64,000 nucleotides of DNA from CAZDDB01 sp963843285 (GTDB lineage: Bacteria > Acidobacteriota > HRBIN11 > JAKEFK01). The stretch's first letter is position 1. The number at the start of each line of letters is the position of its first letter. Shown piece after piece: positions 42,344 through 50,695 of this stretch. The notes beneath the pieces were generated by a model that saw only the letters and a list, made by a program, of their open reading frames with translations, did not search any database and was not told the origin of the DNA. The stretch spans positions 1 to 64,000 of the forward strand of contig CAWJJO010000012.1 of assembly GCA_963843285.1 (NCBI GenBank), read 5' to 3'. The position numbers were made by a program, and so were the translations under genes.

Positions 42344-42772
42344 ATGTTGTTTAAGCTTGGGATCGCGGCTGCTATTCTTTCCATGGGCGTTGTCACAATG
42401 TTCGGTGTCGCGATCCATCACGCCGGATTTATTGTGATCGATGTGCAAGACAAAGTGAAAGGAGACCGGGTATTTGCGCCTGTGCCGATGTTATTCGTGA
42501 ATCTCGCACTCGATGTAGTTCCCGATCAGCGGTTGGCCCGATGGAGCTCGCGATTTCAGGACAAGGGGGAATGGCTGGAGGCGGTAACGCGAGAGCTGAA
42601 CGAATGTCCGGACGGGACGTTTGTAGAAGTGGAAAACAGAAGAGAGCAGGTATCCGTTGCGAAGAAGGGCGGGAATATTGTAGTCGATGTGAATTCACGC
42701 GACAAAGAAGTGCACCTGCGTTTCCCAATTCGGTCTACGGCGAAGGCCGTCGCAAGAATCGCCGGCTCGTAG
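42344..42772 (+). CDS. Paralogue of the preceding exported protein
   Basis: 142 residues with an N-terminal membrane or signal segment (LGIAAAILSMGVVTMFGVAI). FVEVENRREQVSVAKKGGNI is similar to FVSIENRDTNIRVFTKGNYL of the upstream protein, and VHLRFPIRSTAKAVARI to its KIPLAVVDAML. PVPMLFVNLALDVVPDQRL may be a further repeat. There is one copy of the module instead of two, suggesting tandem duplication and loss. Function unknown. Confidence 0.6.
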   Translation: MLFKLGIAAAILSMGVVTMFGVAIHHAGFIVIDVQDKVKGDRVFAPVPMLFVNLALDVVPDQRLARWSSRFQDKGEWLEAVTRELNECPDGTFVEVENRREQVSVAKKGGNIVVDVNSRDKEVHLRFPIRSTAKAVARIAGS

Positions 42773-42815
42773 TAGCGACTTCAATACTTATCTGTTATGA
42801 AGAGGGGGCGTGGCG

Positions 42816-43046
42816 TTACTTCGCTTCTTTCTTCAGGATTGACAACTGCCGATCCGCAAGACGGGATCCGGAAAAGGAGACATGAAGCTCATCCCACGTG
42901 TCGTAGTGTTCTCCCCAGAAATCAAGAAAACACTTCAAGCCGCAGCAATCCAGCAACTTTCCATCCACTTCAAATTTTCTGGCAGTGCGGGTTTCAGAGT
43001 GAATGGCATCGCCGCAGATATCACATTTAACAATGACTTCTCTCAT
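42816..43046 (-). CDS. Small Cys-rich zinc-ribbon-like protein
   Basis: 76 residues. Two Cys pairs (VKCDICGDAIHS near the N-terminus and DCCGLKCFLDFW in the middle) form a probable zinc site of the treble-clef/TRASH-like kind. The remainder is helical and charged. Function not recognised. It is convergent with the exported pair, with no other gene on its strand nearby. Confidence 0.6.
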   Translation of the reverse strand: MREVIVKCDICGDAIHSETRTARKFEVDGKLLDCCGLKCFLDFWGEHYDTWDELHVSFSGSRLADRQLSILKKEAK

Positions 43047-43235
43047 ATCATCACACCTTCAGATAGTATAAGTCGAGATTCCGTAACTTTCCATACTTTG
43101 TTTTTGCGTTGACACGTAACTGCCAGCAGAACAAACGCTTACGGGGTTGAATCATAATCATCAGCAGGGAAATACAAGAGACGCTTTCAAAATTTGTCCC
43201 GTGGCCGGTCTACAGACACGCGGTAGAATGGATCG

Positions 43236-45437
43236 ATGTTATCTCCGCACACGGGATTCCTGCAAGATGCGGCTCCCGATAAGAAAGAACAACGACGCAC
43301 ATCCCTGGTCGACTGTGTTTTGCTTGGCATGTTTTGGATTCTGGCTGTAGCAGCTGTAAATCCGATCGGTGAATTCCCCCTGAACGACGATTTTGCATTC
43401 GCGCAAACCGTTAGACAACTCTATCAAAACGGAATCTATCAGCAGCCTTCGTGGGGCTCTATGACGTTCATTTCACAATCCTTATGGGGACTCCTTTTCT
43501 GCTTGCCGGCCGGATTCTCGTTTACCGCGCTTCGCTTCTCGACAATCATTCTTGGTTTTGCGGGCGTGTCTTCAACCTATTTCCTGCTTCGCGAGTTGGG
43601 AGGCGGTCGTTCGCAAGCCTGGATCGGTTCACTGGCCGTTGCAAGTAATCCCATTTACTTTGCACTCTCGCATACCTTCATGACGGACGTACCCTTCACG
43701 GCAGCCAATACGCTCGCTGCTTATTTTTTCGTCCGCGCCATCAAGTCCGATTCTGTCATTCCAATTGTGGCGGCAACATTCTTTGGATTACTCGGAATGC
43801 TTTGCAGGCAGATCGGGATCGTTCTTATGATCATTTTTTGTATCGTCTATCCTATGCAAAAGGGGTTGAGCCTTCGTTCTATTGCACGCGCAGGGCTCCC
43901 GCTACTGATTGCCCTCCTCGCTTTGTTTGCATTTGAACACTGGCTTACGGCTACCCATACCATGCCCAAGCAGTACAACGCGCCCGCGGATTGGATGCGC
44001 GTGACCTATAGCAAACGCAGTTGGAGCCAGCTGCTACTACATAGCTTCCTGAATCTGGTTGCAGTGTTGCTTTATGCCGGCCTCTTTCTTGGTCCATTCC
44101 TTATCGTGATCTCAGGCCGCTATGTTCCGCGACTCGCCCCGAAGATCGTTCGGCGTATTGTCGTCATGGCTCTCTTGATATTCCTGGGAGCGATTCTAAC
44201 CATTGGAAAGCCGATGCCGGTGCTTCAAAACATTCTGGTGCCGGAGGGGATTGGCCCCGTAACGCTCCACGATTCTTACATCCTTGGGATTTCAAGCGCA
44301 CCAACCTTACCAGGATGGTTTTGGATTCTTGTGACATGTGCAAGCGTAGTTGGGGCCGTGGTATTAGTACTTTTTGTTGTGGATGGGGTTTCAAATTCCA
44401 GAACTCTGAGTTTCCTATTTCTGATTTCAGTATCTGCCGTACTCCTGGCTCCGATCGTGTTGATTGGTGTTTGGGACCGGTATGTTCTACCGGCACTTCC
44501 GCTTTTGATGGGCGCAACTCTTTTAGCTGCAGGGAATCGACCGGCGCATGCGCCGCGGCAGGTGTTTCAGTATGTCTGCATCTTGACCATCCTCATTACG
44601 TCTTTATTCAGCATATCCATCACACATGACTATCTGCAATGGAACCGAACGCGCTGGGAGGCTTTAAACGAACTTCGAACAAAAGAGGGAATCGACGCTT
44701 CACAAATCGATGGGGGGATGGAATACAACGGTTGGTATCTTTACGATCCGGAATATAAGCGCTCACCGGACAAGAGCTGGTGGTGGGTCCACGGCAATCA
44801 GTACATGATCGCCATGCAAGAGGTTTCGGGATATGAAGCGATTCGGACATATCCTTACTCCCGTTGGGTTCCTCCGAATCAATACTGGTTACTTCTATTG
44901 CGAAAAACAAACTCAACCGCCGCGAATGTTCACAAGCCGCGGGGGCTGGGGCAGATTTTTCAACCCGATCCGGCCCGTGAAAACTTTAGTTTCTTCATGC
45001 TCGGAGTTGCGCTCCAATCGGAGCATCCTGAAAAAGATTGCTTCGAACTGGCGTTCGAGTCTGCGATGGGACAAGGAGATACGGCATCCCAACTTTTGTA
45101 CGTGGAACAAAAATCAGCGGAAATACAGAACCTGCGAGGCTATCAAAAGGATTTTCGCGCCGGTCTCAGTCAGATTGCTCGTATCATTCTGAATGCGCAA
45201 CTGGCATTTGAGAGCAAACAAGACGCGTGGCATTCTGTTTACAACAACGATCGCTTTCGGGAAGAATTTTCCTCCGCGCTGGTTTCATTTCAGAATTCAG
45301 GCGACATTGGAAAGGCAATTCTGAAGCAGCTCGAGAAGGCGGGGAAGAAAATTGACCGGAATAACGACTCTGTCTTCTCCGATCAAGAAATCAAATCGTT
45401 TCTGACTCCGAAACTGCAGGCAAAGAATAGTCAGTAA
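43236..45437 (+). CDS. PMT/ArnT-like membrane glycosyltransferase with C-terminal EF-hand loop
   Basis: 733 residues. The N-terminal ~440 residues contain about 10-12 membrane helices in the GT39/GT83 (PMT/ArnT) style. An early luminal acidic motif is present (FPLNDDFAFAQTVRQLYQNG, with the catalytic-type Asp pair), as is HTFMTDVPFTAANTLAAYFF. A ~280-residue periplasmic domain follows (DGGMEYNGWYLYDPEYKRSP). The last residues include DRNNDSVFSDQE, which fits a 12-residue EF-hand loop (acidic or Asn/Ser ligands at 1, 3, 5, 9 and Glu at 12). It would transfer a sugar from polyprenyl phosphate to lipid or protein outside the inner membrane. Acceptor unknown. Confidence 0.78.
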   Translation: MLSPHTGFLQDAAPDKKEQRRTSLVDCVLLGMFWILAVAAVNPIGEFPLNDDFAFAQTVRQLYQNGIYQQPSWGSMTFISQSLWGLLFCLPAGFSFTALRFSTIILGFAGVSSTYFLLRELGGGRSQAWIGSLAVASNPIYFALSHTFMTDVPFTAANTLAAYFFVRAIKSDSVIPIVAATFFGLLGMLCRQIGIVLMIIFCIVYPMQKGLSLRSIARAGLPLLIALLALFAFEHWLTATHTMPKQYNAPADWMRVTYSKRSWSQLLLHSFLNLVAVLLYAGLFLGPFLIVISGRYVPRLAPKIVRRIVVMALLIFLGAILTIGKPMPVLQNILVPEGIGPVTLHDSYILGISSAPTLPGWFWILVTCASVVGAVVLVLFVVDGVSNSRTLSFLFLISVSAVLLAPIVLIGVWDRYVLPALPLLMGATLLAAGNRPAHAPRQVFQYVCILTILITSLFSISITHDYLQWNRTRWEALNELRTKEGIDASQIDGGMEYNGWYLYDPEYKRSPDKSWWWVHGNQYMIAMQEVSGYEAIRTYPYSRWVPPNQYWLLLLRKTNSTAANVHKPRGLGQIFQPDPARENFSFFMLGVALQSEHPEKDCFELAFESAMGQGDTASQLLYVEQKSAEIQNLRGYQKDFRAGLSQIARIILNAQLAFESKQDAWHSVYNNDRFREEFSSALVSFQNSGDIGKAILKQLEKAGKKIDRNNDSVFSDQEIKSFLTPKLQAKNSQ

Positions 45438-45451
45438 TGATGCAGATGGAG

Positions 45452-45524
45452 TGGGCCGTGTAGGAATCGAACCTACAACCCCCTGATTAAGAGTCAGATG
45501 CTCTGCCGATTGAGCTAACGGCCC
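45452..45524 (-). tRNA. tRNA-Lys (CTT)
   Basis: Minus strand: acceptor GGGCCGT/ACGGCCC, discriminator A, anticodon loop CTCTTAA between TCTGA and TCAGG giving anticodon CTT, T-loop TTCGATT. Confidence 0.94.
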
Positions 45525-45528
45525 TTTG

Positions 45529-45560
45529 GGTCTATCGCGTCGTTGCGTCGAGTCGGCGCG
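45529..45560. repeat. Family F repeat beside tRNA-Lys
   Basis: GGTCTATCGCGTCGTTGCGT then CGAGTCGGCGCG, on the 5' side of the tRNA gene. The family therefore accompanies all six tRNA genes in the window. Confidence 0.75.
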
Positions 45561-45707
45561 AAGGAAAGTTTAGTCAGGGATAAACGGAATGTCAAATTAC
45601 GTATCATGGCGACATCCCCATTTTCAACACCAGTCTGTTGGCTTGACCCAATTGTGCCGCAAGGTAGATATTCTTGAGGATTGATATTTTTGTAAAAGGA
45701 GTGAAGT

Positions 45708-45875
45708 ATGTCATATCCTGACGTCCACTATTCGGGCGATGAGGGAGAGATAAGCGCGAGGTTCCGGCCGATGATTCAGGAGCCTGATCTCCTGATCGGT
45801 GCGCGAGTAGCCGTGCGGTACCTCGCTTCGAAGTCGCGAGCTCTCTATCAGAAATTGCTTTCCCCGAATCCGTGA
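45708..45875 (+). pseudogene. Short ORF resembling a cupin N-terminus (probable remnant)
   Basis: 55 codons with a good ribosome site (AAAAGGAGTGAAGT before ATG). The translation starts SYPDVHYSGDEGEISARFRP and continues MIQEPDLLIG. This resembles the first residues of small cupin proteins (GDxGEVSAxFRPxxxEPDL, from memory), but then diverges and stops before any metal-binding cupin motif. It is most simply a truncated gene. The rest of 45561-45994 shows no other gene. Confidence 0.35.
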
Positions 45876-45994
45876 ACGCGATTGTCAAGATTCACGATAA
45901 CAACCATGAATACTTCAACCAAGAAAGTGCTTGACACCGGAAGTGATAAAATGTGAAGGAAATCCGTGATGGAGGATGCAAAGAATACATTCGC

Positions 45995-46567
45995 ATGGCC
46001 AAGAAAAAACAAGCAAAAGCAAAGGGACAACCAAAAAGGAAAGCTGTGAAAAAAAGCGCGGCTAAAGCAACAGTGAGGGCGTCAAAAAAACCTGCGCGCG
46101 CCACAAAACGATTTCTAGTTGCCAAAGCAGCGCCAGCGAAAAGCAAAGCTCGGGCTGCAGGATACCAGTGGCTCAATACCTACTTGAACGTGCGCAACGT
46201 ACAAGCAGCCATCGATTTTTATCAGAACGCTTTCGGCTTTTCCCTCAAGGCCGCCATGCCGGGCCCTGATGGAGCGATTATGCATGCCGAAATGATGCAC
46301 AACGATTCGACACTGATGCTTGGACCGGAAAATCCGGAGCGAGGCTCCTTCGCTCCGCAAGGTCCTTCACCTGTAACGATCTACGCCTATGTAGAAGATG
46401 TCGATGGCGCGGCTACCCGCGCAGGAAACCTTGGCGGCAAAGTGATGCAGGCGCCGGCGAACATGTTCTGGGGTGATCGCTGTGCGATCATCATCGATCC
46501 CGAGGGCCATTCCTGGATGCTGGCCACGCATGTTCGTGACGTTCCACCAGAGGAAATGCACCCGTAA
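45995..46567 (+). CDS. VOC/glyoxalase-fold protein with Lys/Ala-rich N-terminal tail
   Basis: 190 residues. Residues 1-60 are a low-complexity basic tail (AKKKQAKAKGQPKRKAVKKS and similar) like histone H1 or the C-terminal tails of bacterial HU proteins. Residues ~62-185 form a PhnB-type VOC domain: YLNVRNVQAAIDFYQNAFGF, HAEMMHNDSTLMLGPE, VTIYAYVEDVDGAATRAG and IIDPEGHSWMLATHV. The metal/substrate residues of PhnB-like proteins look partly kept (His in MHAEMMH, Glu in DPEGH). ATG 45995 is used; a GTG in frame at 45953 is possible. Function unknown; the tail may bind nucleic acid or polyphosphate. Confidence 0.75.
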   Translation: MAKKKQAKAKGQPKRKAVKKSAAKATVRASKKPARATKRFLVAKAAPAKSKARAAGYQWLNTYLNVRNVQAAIDFYQNAFGFSLKAAMPGPDGAIMHAEMMHNDSTLMLGPENPERGSFAPQGPSPVTIYAYVEDVDGAATRAGNLGGKVMQAPANMFWGDRCAIIIDPEGHSWMLATHVRDVPPEEMHP

Positions 46568-46753
46568 GGTTTATCGGAAAATCCAATTCGTGGTTGTGGC
46601 TCACCGGAGTTCGACAACGTCAGCGAGGGATTGAATCAGGGCTCTTTCCGGCTACGAGTGAGTCCGCATGAGCCTTTATTGTCCGACTCCTGAAAAAAGT
46701 TATAAGGCTTTGCTGACACTGACGAAATTGACTCCAGAAGGGTGCTCTCGCAT

Positions 46754-48373
46754 TTAGCCGGAAATCGAATTGGGGTCTTTGCCTGAGGGGCGAACGATTC
46801 CGAGTTTTGCCATTCTGGTTTCCAGAGTAGTGGGCTTCATCCCGAGGACCTCAGCCGCTCCAGTCTTCCCGCGGATTTTCCATTCCGTGCCTTCCAATAC
46901 TTTTCGAATGTACCGGATCTCAACCTCTCTAAGGGTCAGGGTAGTTGAGTCCACGGGAAGTGCGGTCGCCTTCGGAAGCTCAATCATTAACTTTGGAGAG
47001 TTCGAAACGATCATCGCTCTTTCGATCGTATTCCTCAATTCGCGAATATTGCCCGGCCAGGAGTAGGCCAATAGCCTCTCCATACTCTTGCGCGAAATGC
47101 TTTCTACTTTTTTCCCGAACTCTGCAGAGAGTTCATCCACAAACGACAAGGCGAGCATCGGAATATCTTCACGACGATCCCGCAACGGAGGCAACTCGAT
47201 TGGAAAAACATGCAACCGGTAATACAGATCCTGGCGGAATTTTCCCTCTTGAACCGCCTTCTCGAGACTCTGATTGGTCGCGGCGATTACTCGCACATCG
47301 ATGTGGATCGGTTTCGGATTTCCCAGTCTCTCGATTTCCCTCTCCTGCAGTACACGCAGCAGTTTGACCTGAACGTCCATGGGGAGGTCCGTAATTTCAT
47401 CCAGAAAAATGGTCGATTCATTCGCAAGCTCAAACCGCCCGATCTGGCGTGAGAGCGCTCCCGTATAAGCTCCTTTTTCGCGACCGAACATTTCACTCTC
47501 AACCAGTGCAGCAGGTATTGCGCCGCAATTGACCCGCACCATTGCCCGTTTGCAGCGTGAGCTCATTTCATGAATCGCAGTGGCGATCATTTCCTTGCCC
47601 GTCCCCGTCTCGCCAGCAAGAAGGACCGTTGCATTCGTTCCCGCCACCTGTTCCACTTTTGCCAGCACTTCAGCCATCGCGCGGCTCTGATAGACAATTT
47701 TTGCAGGCGAATGCCGAACCAGGACCTCCTGGCGGAGATAAACGTTCTCTCGCTCCAGATGCGTTTTCGCTTTCTCAAGCTCCTGCGTTGTCTGCAGAAG
47801 CTGCTTCTCCGTCTTTCGCCGGATCAGCGCGCCGGAAAAGACTTGAGCGACCACTCGAAGTCGCGGCGCCAACTCTTCCGGCCAGATCATCTCCTCCGCG
47901 ATTCCAAAAGTAAGAATGCCGTATACCCTGTCGCCGTCAAACAATGGAAAAGCCATGGCAGAGTATTTTTGCCCGAACCCGCGAAGAGTCTCTTTATCTA
48001 TGGCGGCTTCCTCTGGCAAATCATCGATGCGCGAATACTTCGTTTCGCGTCCGCTTAACAACTGCTTCATCATCCATGGAAAAGAATCCGTGGTCAGGGA
48101 AGGCCTCTGTTGTGGGCCGCATCCGGGTCGGATTTTCAAATGCGTGAGATGGAATCTCCTGGAGTCCGGTTCTTCTTCCTGCCATAGAGCCGCCCGATCA
48201 ATTTGAACGAATTCAAGAATCTTCTGGAGACTCGCATTGATGATGGAATCGATTTCATCCGGGCCAGGATGGACGAGACTGGAAGAGATTTCAGAGATCA
48301 GGATTTCAAAATCGAGACGTGTCTTCTCATTGAGAGGGGCACGCGTATCTACACCTGAAGAGCCAAACCGCAT
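46754..48373 (-). CDS. GAF-domain sigma-54-dependent transcriptional activator
   Basis: 539 residues in FhlA/NorR order. Residues ~10-190 are a GAF sensor domain (LASLQKILEFVQIDRAAL-type sequence; MAFPLFDGDRVYGILTFGIA), followed by a coiled-coil linker (LLQTTQELEKAKTHLEREN). The AAA+ domain has Walker A GETGTGKE, a sigma-54 loop reading GAYTGA (Tyr instead of the usual Phe; REKGAYTGALSRQ), Walker B TIFLDEITDLP, and a Fis-like helix-turn-helix at the C-terminus (GKTGAAEVLGMKPTTLETRM). It senses a small ligand or redox signal through GAF. The target is not evident: its own neighbours are the VOC gene and an insertion sequence. Confidence 0.9.
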   Translation of the reverse strand: MRFGSSGVDTRAPLNEKTRLDFEILISEISSSLVHPGPDEIDSIINASLQKILEFVQIDRAALWQEEEPDSRRFHLTHLKIRPGCGPQQRPSLTTDSFPWMMKQLLSGRETKYSRIDDLPEEAAIDKETLRGFGQKYSAMAFPLFDGDRVYGILTFGIAEEMIWPEELAPRLRVVAQVFSGALIRRKTEKQLLQTTQELEKAKTHLERENVYLRQEVLVRHSPAKIVYQSRAMAEVLAKVEQVAGTNATVLLAGETGTGKEMIATAIHEMSSRCKRAMVRVNCGAIPAALVESEMFGREKGAYTGALSRQIGRFELANESTIFLDEITDLPMDVQVKLLRVLQEREIERLGNPKPIHIDVRVIAATNQSLEKAVQEGKFRQDLYYRLHVFPIELPPLRDRREDIPMLALSFVDELSAEFGKKVESISRKSMERLLAYSWPGNIRELRNTIERAMIVSNSPKLMIELPKATALPVDSTTLTLREVEIRYIRKVLEGTEWKIRGKTGAAEVLGMKPTTLETRMAKLGIVRPSGKDPNSISG

Positions 48374-48608
48374 AACATCTTCCGTGGATAGAATAAAGTA
48401 TTGTCGACGCTGATGCAACCACAGGATTGACACCTTGTCACGACCGGAGAATCTGTACCGACCTCCGTAATACCGTAGCTCACCCCGTAGTTTAACGCAG
48501 ACTCCGAGGAATCCTGTCTGGAATCGGCTGGTACGGCAATTGCATTGTCCACCTTAGCGCTCTGTAACAGAGGTTTGGGACAGCGATTCTCCCCCCTTAT
48601 GAAGGGGG
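48374..48608. other. Intergenic region with partial family C repeat
   Basis: No gene is seen. It contains CCTCCGTAATACCGTAG (48462-48478), repeated exactly at 57140-57156, and the start of a family C repeat (CCCCCCTTATGAAGGGGG) that the insertion sequence interrupts at 48609. Confidence 0.5.
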
Positions 48609-48629
48609 TGTTTGGACCGGACACATGGG

Positions 48630-49790
48630 TTATAGGTGTTCGGGGACATAGGTAACACTTTTATCATGATCGTCCAAATTGATAACCATTACCAACTGCC
48701 GGACAAAGTAGAGCTCATAGAAGCCATCGCATTGCGCCCGCGGGCGCAATGCGATGGGAAAACCGACAAGAGCTCGCGGCACTTGGAACTCTCGACCTTT
48801 GAAGTGAACAATCCCACCGTACTGAACCTTACGAACGATATCAGCCGATCCGTATTGAATCGGAGGCAAAGACTCCGGGAAAGTTCGTTTGCTGACCTGA
48901 AAACGAGTAGCTGGAACCTCCATGCTCAAAGCCTCATGAGGCCGTTCGTGGTTGTATTGAAACCGCCATTGATCAAACTTTTTTTGGGCTTGTTCGTTTC
49001 TCCAGGGAAGCGATTCGCCCAACAGTTCCGCTTTCAAGGTTCTGTGAAATCGTTCGTCTTTCCCCATTGTTTCTGGATGAGCCGGTGCGCTGTTGCTAAT
49101 CAAAATGCTAAGGCGCATCAGCCAAACCGTCAGTTTACTAAATGGATTGCGTCCCTGATTTCCCCAAGGCGGGCCATTGTCACTGATCATCTGATTGGGC
49201 AAACCATACTGGCGAAACGCATCGATCAAGCAAGACTGCACCGTCTCTGTGCGTTCATTCAAGCAGGCTTTCAGAACTACAGAATACCGCGAGTGATCAT
49301 CCAGAACGGTCAGCGGATGACAGCGACCTTCCGGGCAAGCTACATGCCCTTTAAAATCCATTTGCCACAGATCGTTAGGATACTTTCGCTCAAATCTTTG
49401 AAACGGCAAGTGTTTGGAAGCTTCCAATTCATCAATCAATCCATTCCGTCTCAAAACTTCGGTAATCGTGCTTGCCGCAGGTACATTACTTATCCCGCGG
49501 TTCTCCAGATACCTCCTGATCTTTCGACCACCCCAAGCGCAATGCTTTTCGCGCACTTGTATGATCGCTTCTTCGATCCCTGTACTGATGCGCCCTGGGC
49601 TGTTAACCGGCCGGCGCGACAGATTTTCCAAACCGGTTGGTCCGCTATTCTCAAAACGCTCCAGCCATTTATAACCAGTTTTGCGGCTGATCCCAAAGTT
49701 TTTGCAAAGCCGAGTTATGTTTGCACTATTCTTTGCCAAATCAACAAATTCTTTTCGAAGATTAACCACGCTAACCTCTTTCCAGGGCAT
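48630..49790 (-). CDS. IS481-family transposase
   Basis: 386 residues. The N-terminal helix-turn-helix (ITRLCKNFGISRKTGYKWLE, with the IS481 RRP-type loop LENLSRRPVNSPG) precedes an rve integrase core with the DDE triad: Asp in WQMDFKGHV, Asp in MISDNGPPW, Glu in DERFHRTLKAEL. The C-terminus ends inside the left inverted repeat. The frame is intact, so the element may be active. A perfect 34-bp palindrome lies in the codons for ALRPRAQCDG near the end. Start MPWKEVS is preferred over a Met 30 bases upstream. Confidence 0.92.
   Translation of the reverse strand: MPWKEVSVVNLRKEFVDLAKNSANITRLCKNFGISRKTGYKWLERFENSGPTGLENLSRRPVNSPGRISTGIEEAIIQVREKHCAWGGRKIRRYLENRGISNVPAASTITEVLRRNGLIDELEASKHLPFQRFERKYPNDLWQMDFKGHVACPEGRCHPLTVLDDHSRYSVVLKACLNERTETVQSCLIDAFRQYGLPNQMISDNGPPWGNQGRNPFSKLTVWLMRLSILISNSAPAHPETMGKDERFHRTLKAELLGESLPWRNEQAQKKFDQWRFQYNHERPHEALSMEVPATRFQVSKRTFPESLPPIQYGSADIVRKVQYGGIVHFKGREFQVPRALVGFPIALRPRAQCDGFYELYFVRQLVMVINLDDHDKSVTYVPEHL
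48724..48757. repeat. Perfect 34-bp palindrome within the transposase gene
   Basis: CCATCGCATTGCGCCCG is followed by its exact reverse complement, with no loop. It would form a strong hairpin in the transposase mRNA or in single-stranded DNA. Confidence 0.95.
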
Positions 49791-49883
49791 CGATGTCTCC
49801 CTCCTAACGGGAGGCATCATAACCCATTAAAAAGTGTCACCTATGTCTCCGAACGGTTGTAACCTATGTCCCCGGTCTGTACA

Positions 49884-49966
49884 GGGGGGAGTCAGTGGGG
49901 GTTGGAAGGAATTCGAGACAACCCCTACCCAACCTCCCCCTTTATAAGGGGGAGGAGATACAAGAA
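49884..49966. repeat. Right part of the family C repeat split by the IS
   Basis: GGGGGGAGTCAGTGGGGGTT-GGAAGG ... CAACCTCCCCCTTTATAAGG-GGGAGG. Together with the CCCCCCTTATGAAGGGGG segment left of the IS it restores a family C element like that at 56941-57060. Confidence 0.75.
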
Positions 49967-49970
49967 CAAT

Positions 49971-50687
49971 ATGGACTTAACCAGCATGAATAAACTTGAC
50001 GGAGCTTTGAGGCGAATCAGCCGAGCATATGTACGGCATCGGTACGCAATTCTGTTCTACTCACTTTTACTTTCCATTGCAGCGATTCCTGTAATTGGTG
50101 CGCTCCGAGTCAGCAGTCGGTTCCTGGAGATATTCTTTGCTACCAATCTGGTAGCCGCAATTATCCCGATCGGCTCCAGTAGAATACGGGCAATTCTGAT
50201 GATTGTGATCATCGTCTCATTCGGCACTCAACTGGGAGGAGTGTGGTTGCATCAATATCAATTCTTGGGCAGAAGTATCATAATTTGGGCGCTTGTGGCT
50301 GTTCTCGCTGCTGTTTCCGCCTTAAGATTTTCATTACGCGCTTCCTCCATTGATACAGAACACATTTTTGCTGCGTTGAGCGCTTATCTGCTTGCCGGTA
50401 TTTTCCTTGGGGATTTCTACTGGATACTCGAACAGACCTGGCCGGGAACTCTGCGCCTGAGTGGCGAGATTCCGGGTAGCGATTTCTCTCTTGCAACGGC
50501 GGTGTATTTTAGTTTTGTTACGCTGGCGACTCTGGGCTATGGAGATATTGTTCCGCATAGCGAAATCGCGCGCGGACTCGCCATCTTGGAGGCTGTTGCA
50601 GGACAGCTTTATTTGGCCGTCATGGTCGCTCGTCTCGTTAGCTTGTACGTAACGAAGCCCGGGATAAGTGACAGGGGAAAAACGTGA
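49971..50687 (+). CDS. Potassium channel-like ion channel
   Basis: 238 residues with about six hydrophobic helices and a pore loop whose selectivity filter reads TLGYGD (SFVTLATLGYGDIVPHSEIA), flanked by the pore helix and the last helix LAILEAVAGQLYLAVMVARL. The four N-terminal helices lack the Arg-rich S4 of voltage-gated channels. There is no C-terminal RCK or cyclic-nucleotide domain. ATG 49971 follows GGAGGAG at some distance; an ATG 15 bases later is possible. The GGAGG-containing leader is itself family C repeat sequence. It converges on the SulP gene. Confidence 0.87.
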   Translation: MDLTSMNKLDGALRRISRAYVRHRYAILFYSLLLSIAAIPVIGALRVSSRFLEIFFATNLVAAIIPIGSSRIRAILMIVIIVSFGTQLGGVWLHQYQFLGRSIIIWALVAVLAAVSALRFSLRASSIDTEHIFAALSAYLLAGIFLGDFYWILEQTWPGTLRLSGEIPGSDFSLATAVYFSFVTLATLGYGDIVPHSEIARGLAILEAVAGQLYLAVMVARLVSLYVTKPGISDRGKT

Positions 50688-50695
50688 ATTACCGG

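Larger units (their letters stand above)
48609..49883 (-). mobile_element. IS481-family insertion sequence, complete
   Basis: 1275 bp bounded by TGT...ACA. The ~54-bp terminal inverted repeats are imperfect: left starts TGTTTGGACCGGACACATGG, right complement TGTACAGACCGGGGACATAG. Within each end a GGGACATAGGT-type motif occurs twice, probably transposase sites. It lies in a run of G: five Gs before and six Gs after it could be a target duplication. The family C repeat resumes on the right side. One transposase gene occupies nearly the whole element. Confidence 0.85.

Noticed and set aside
45604..45888. 94-residue minus-strand frame
   Set aside because: Antisense to the short cupin-like frame, which has a good ribosome site.
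48636..49862. 408-residue plus-strand open frame over the insertion sequence
   Set aside because: It is the antisense shadow of the IS481 transposase, which has a DDE triad and helix-turn-helix; the plus-strand translation has no domain character.
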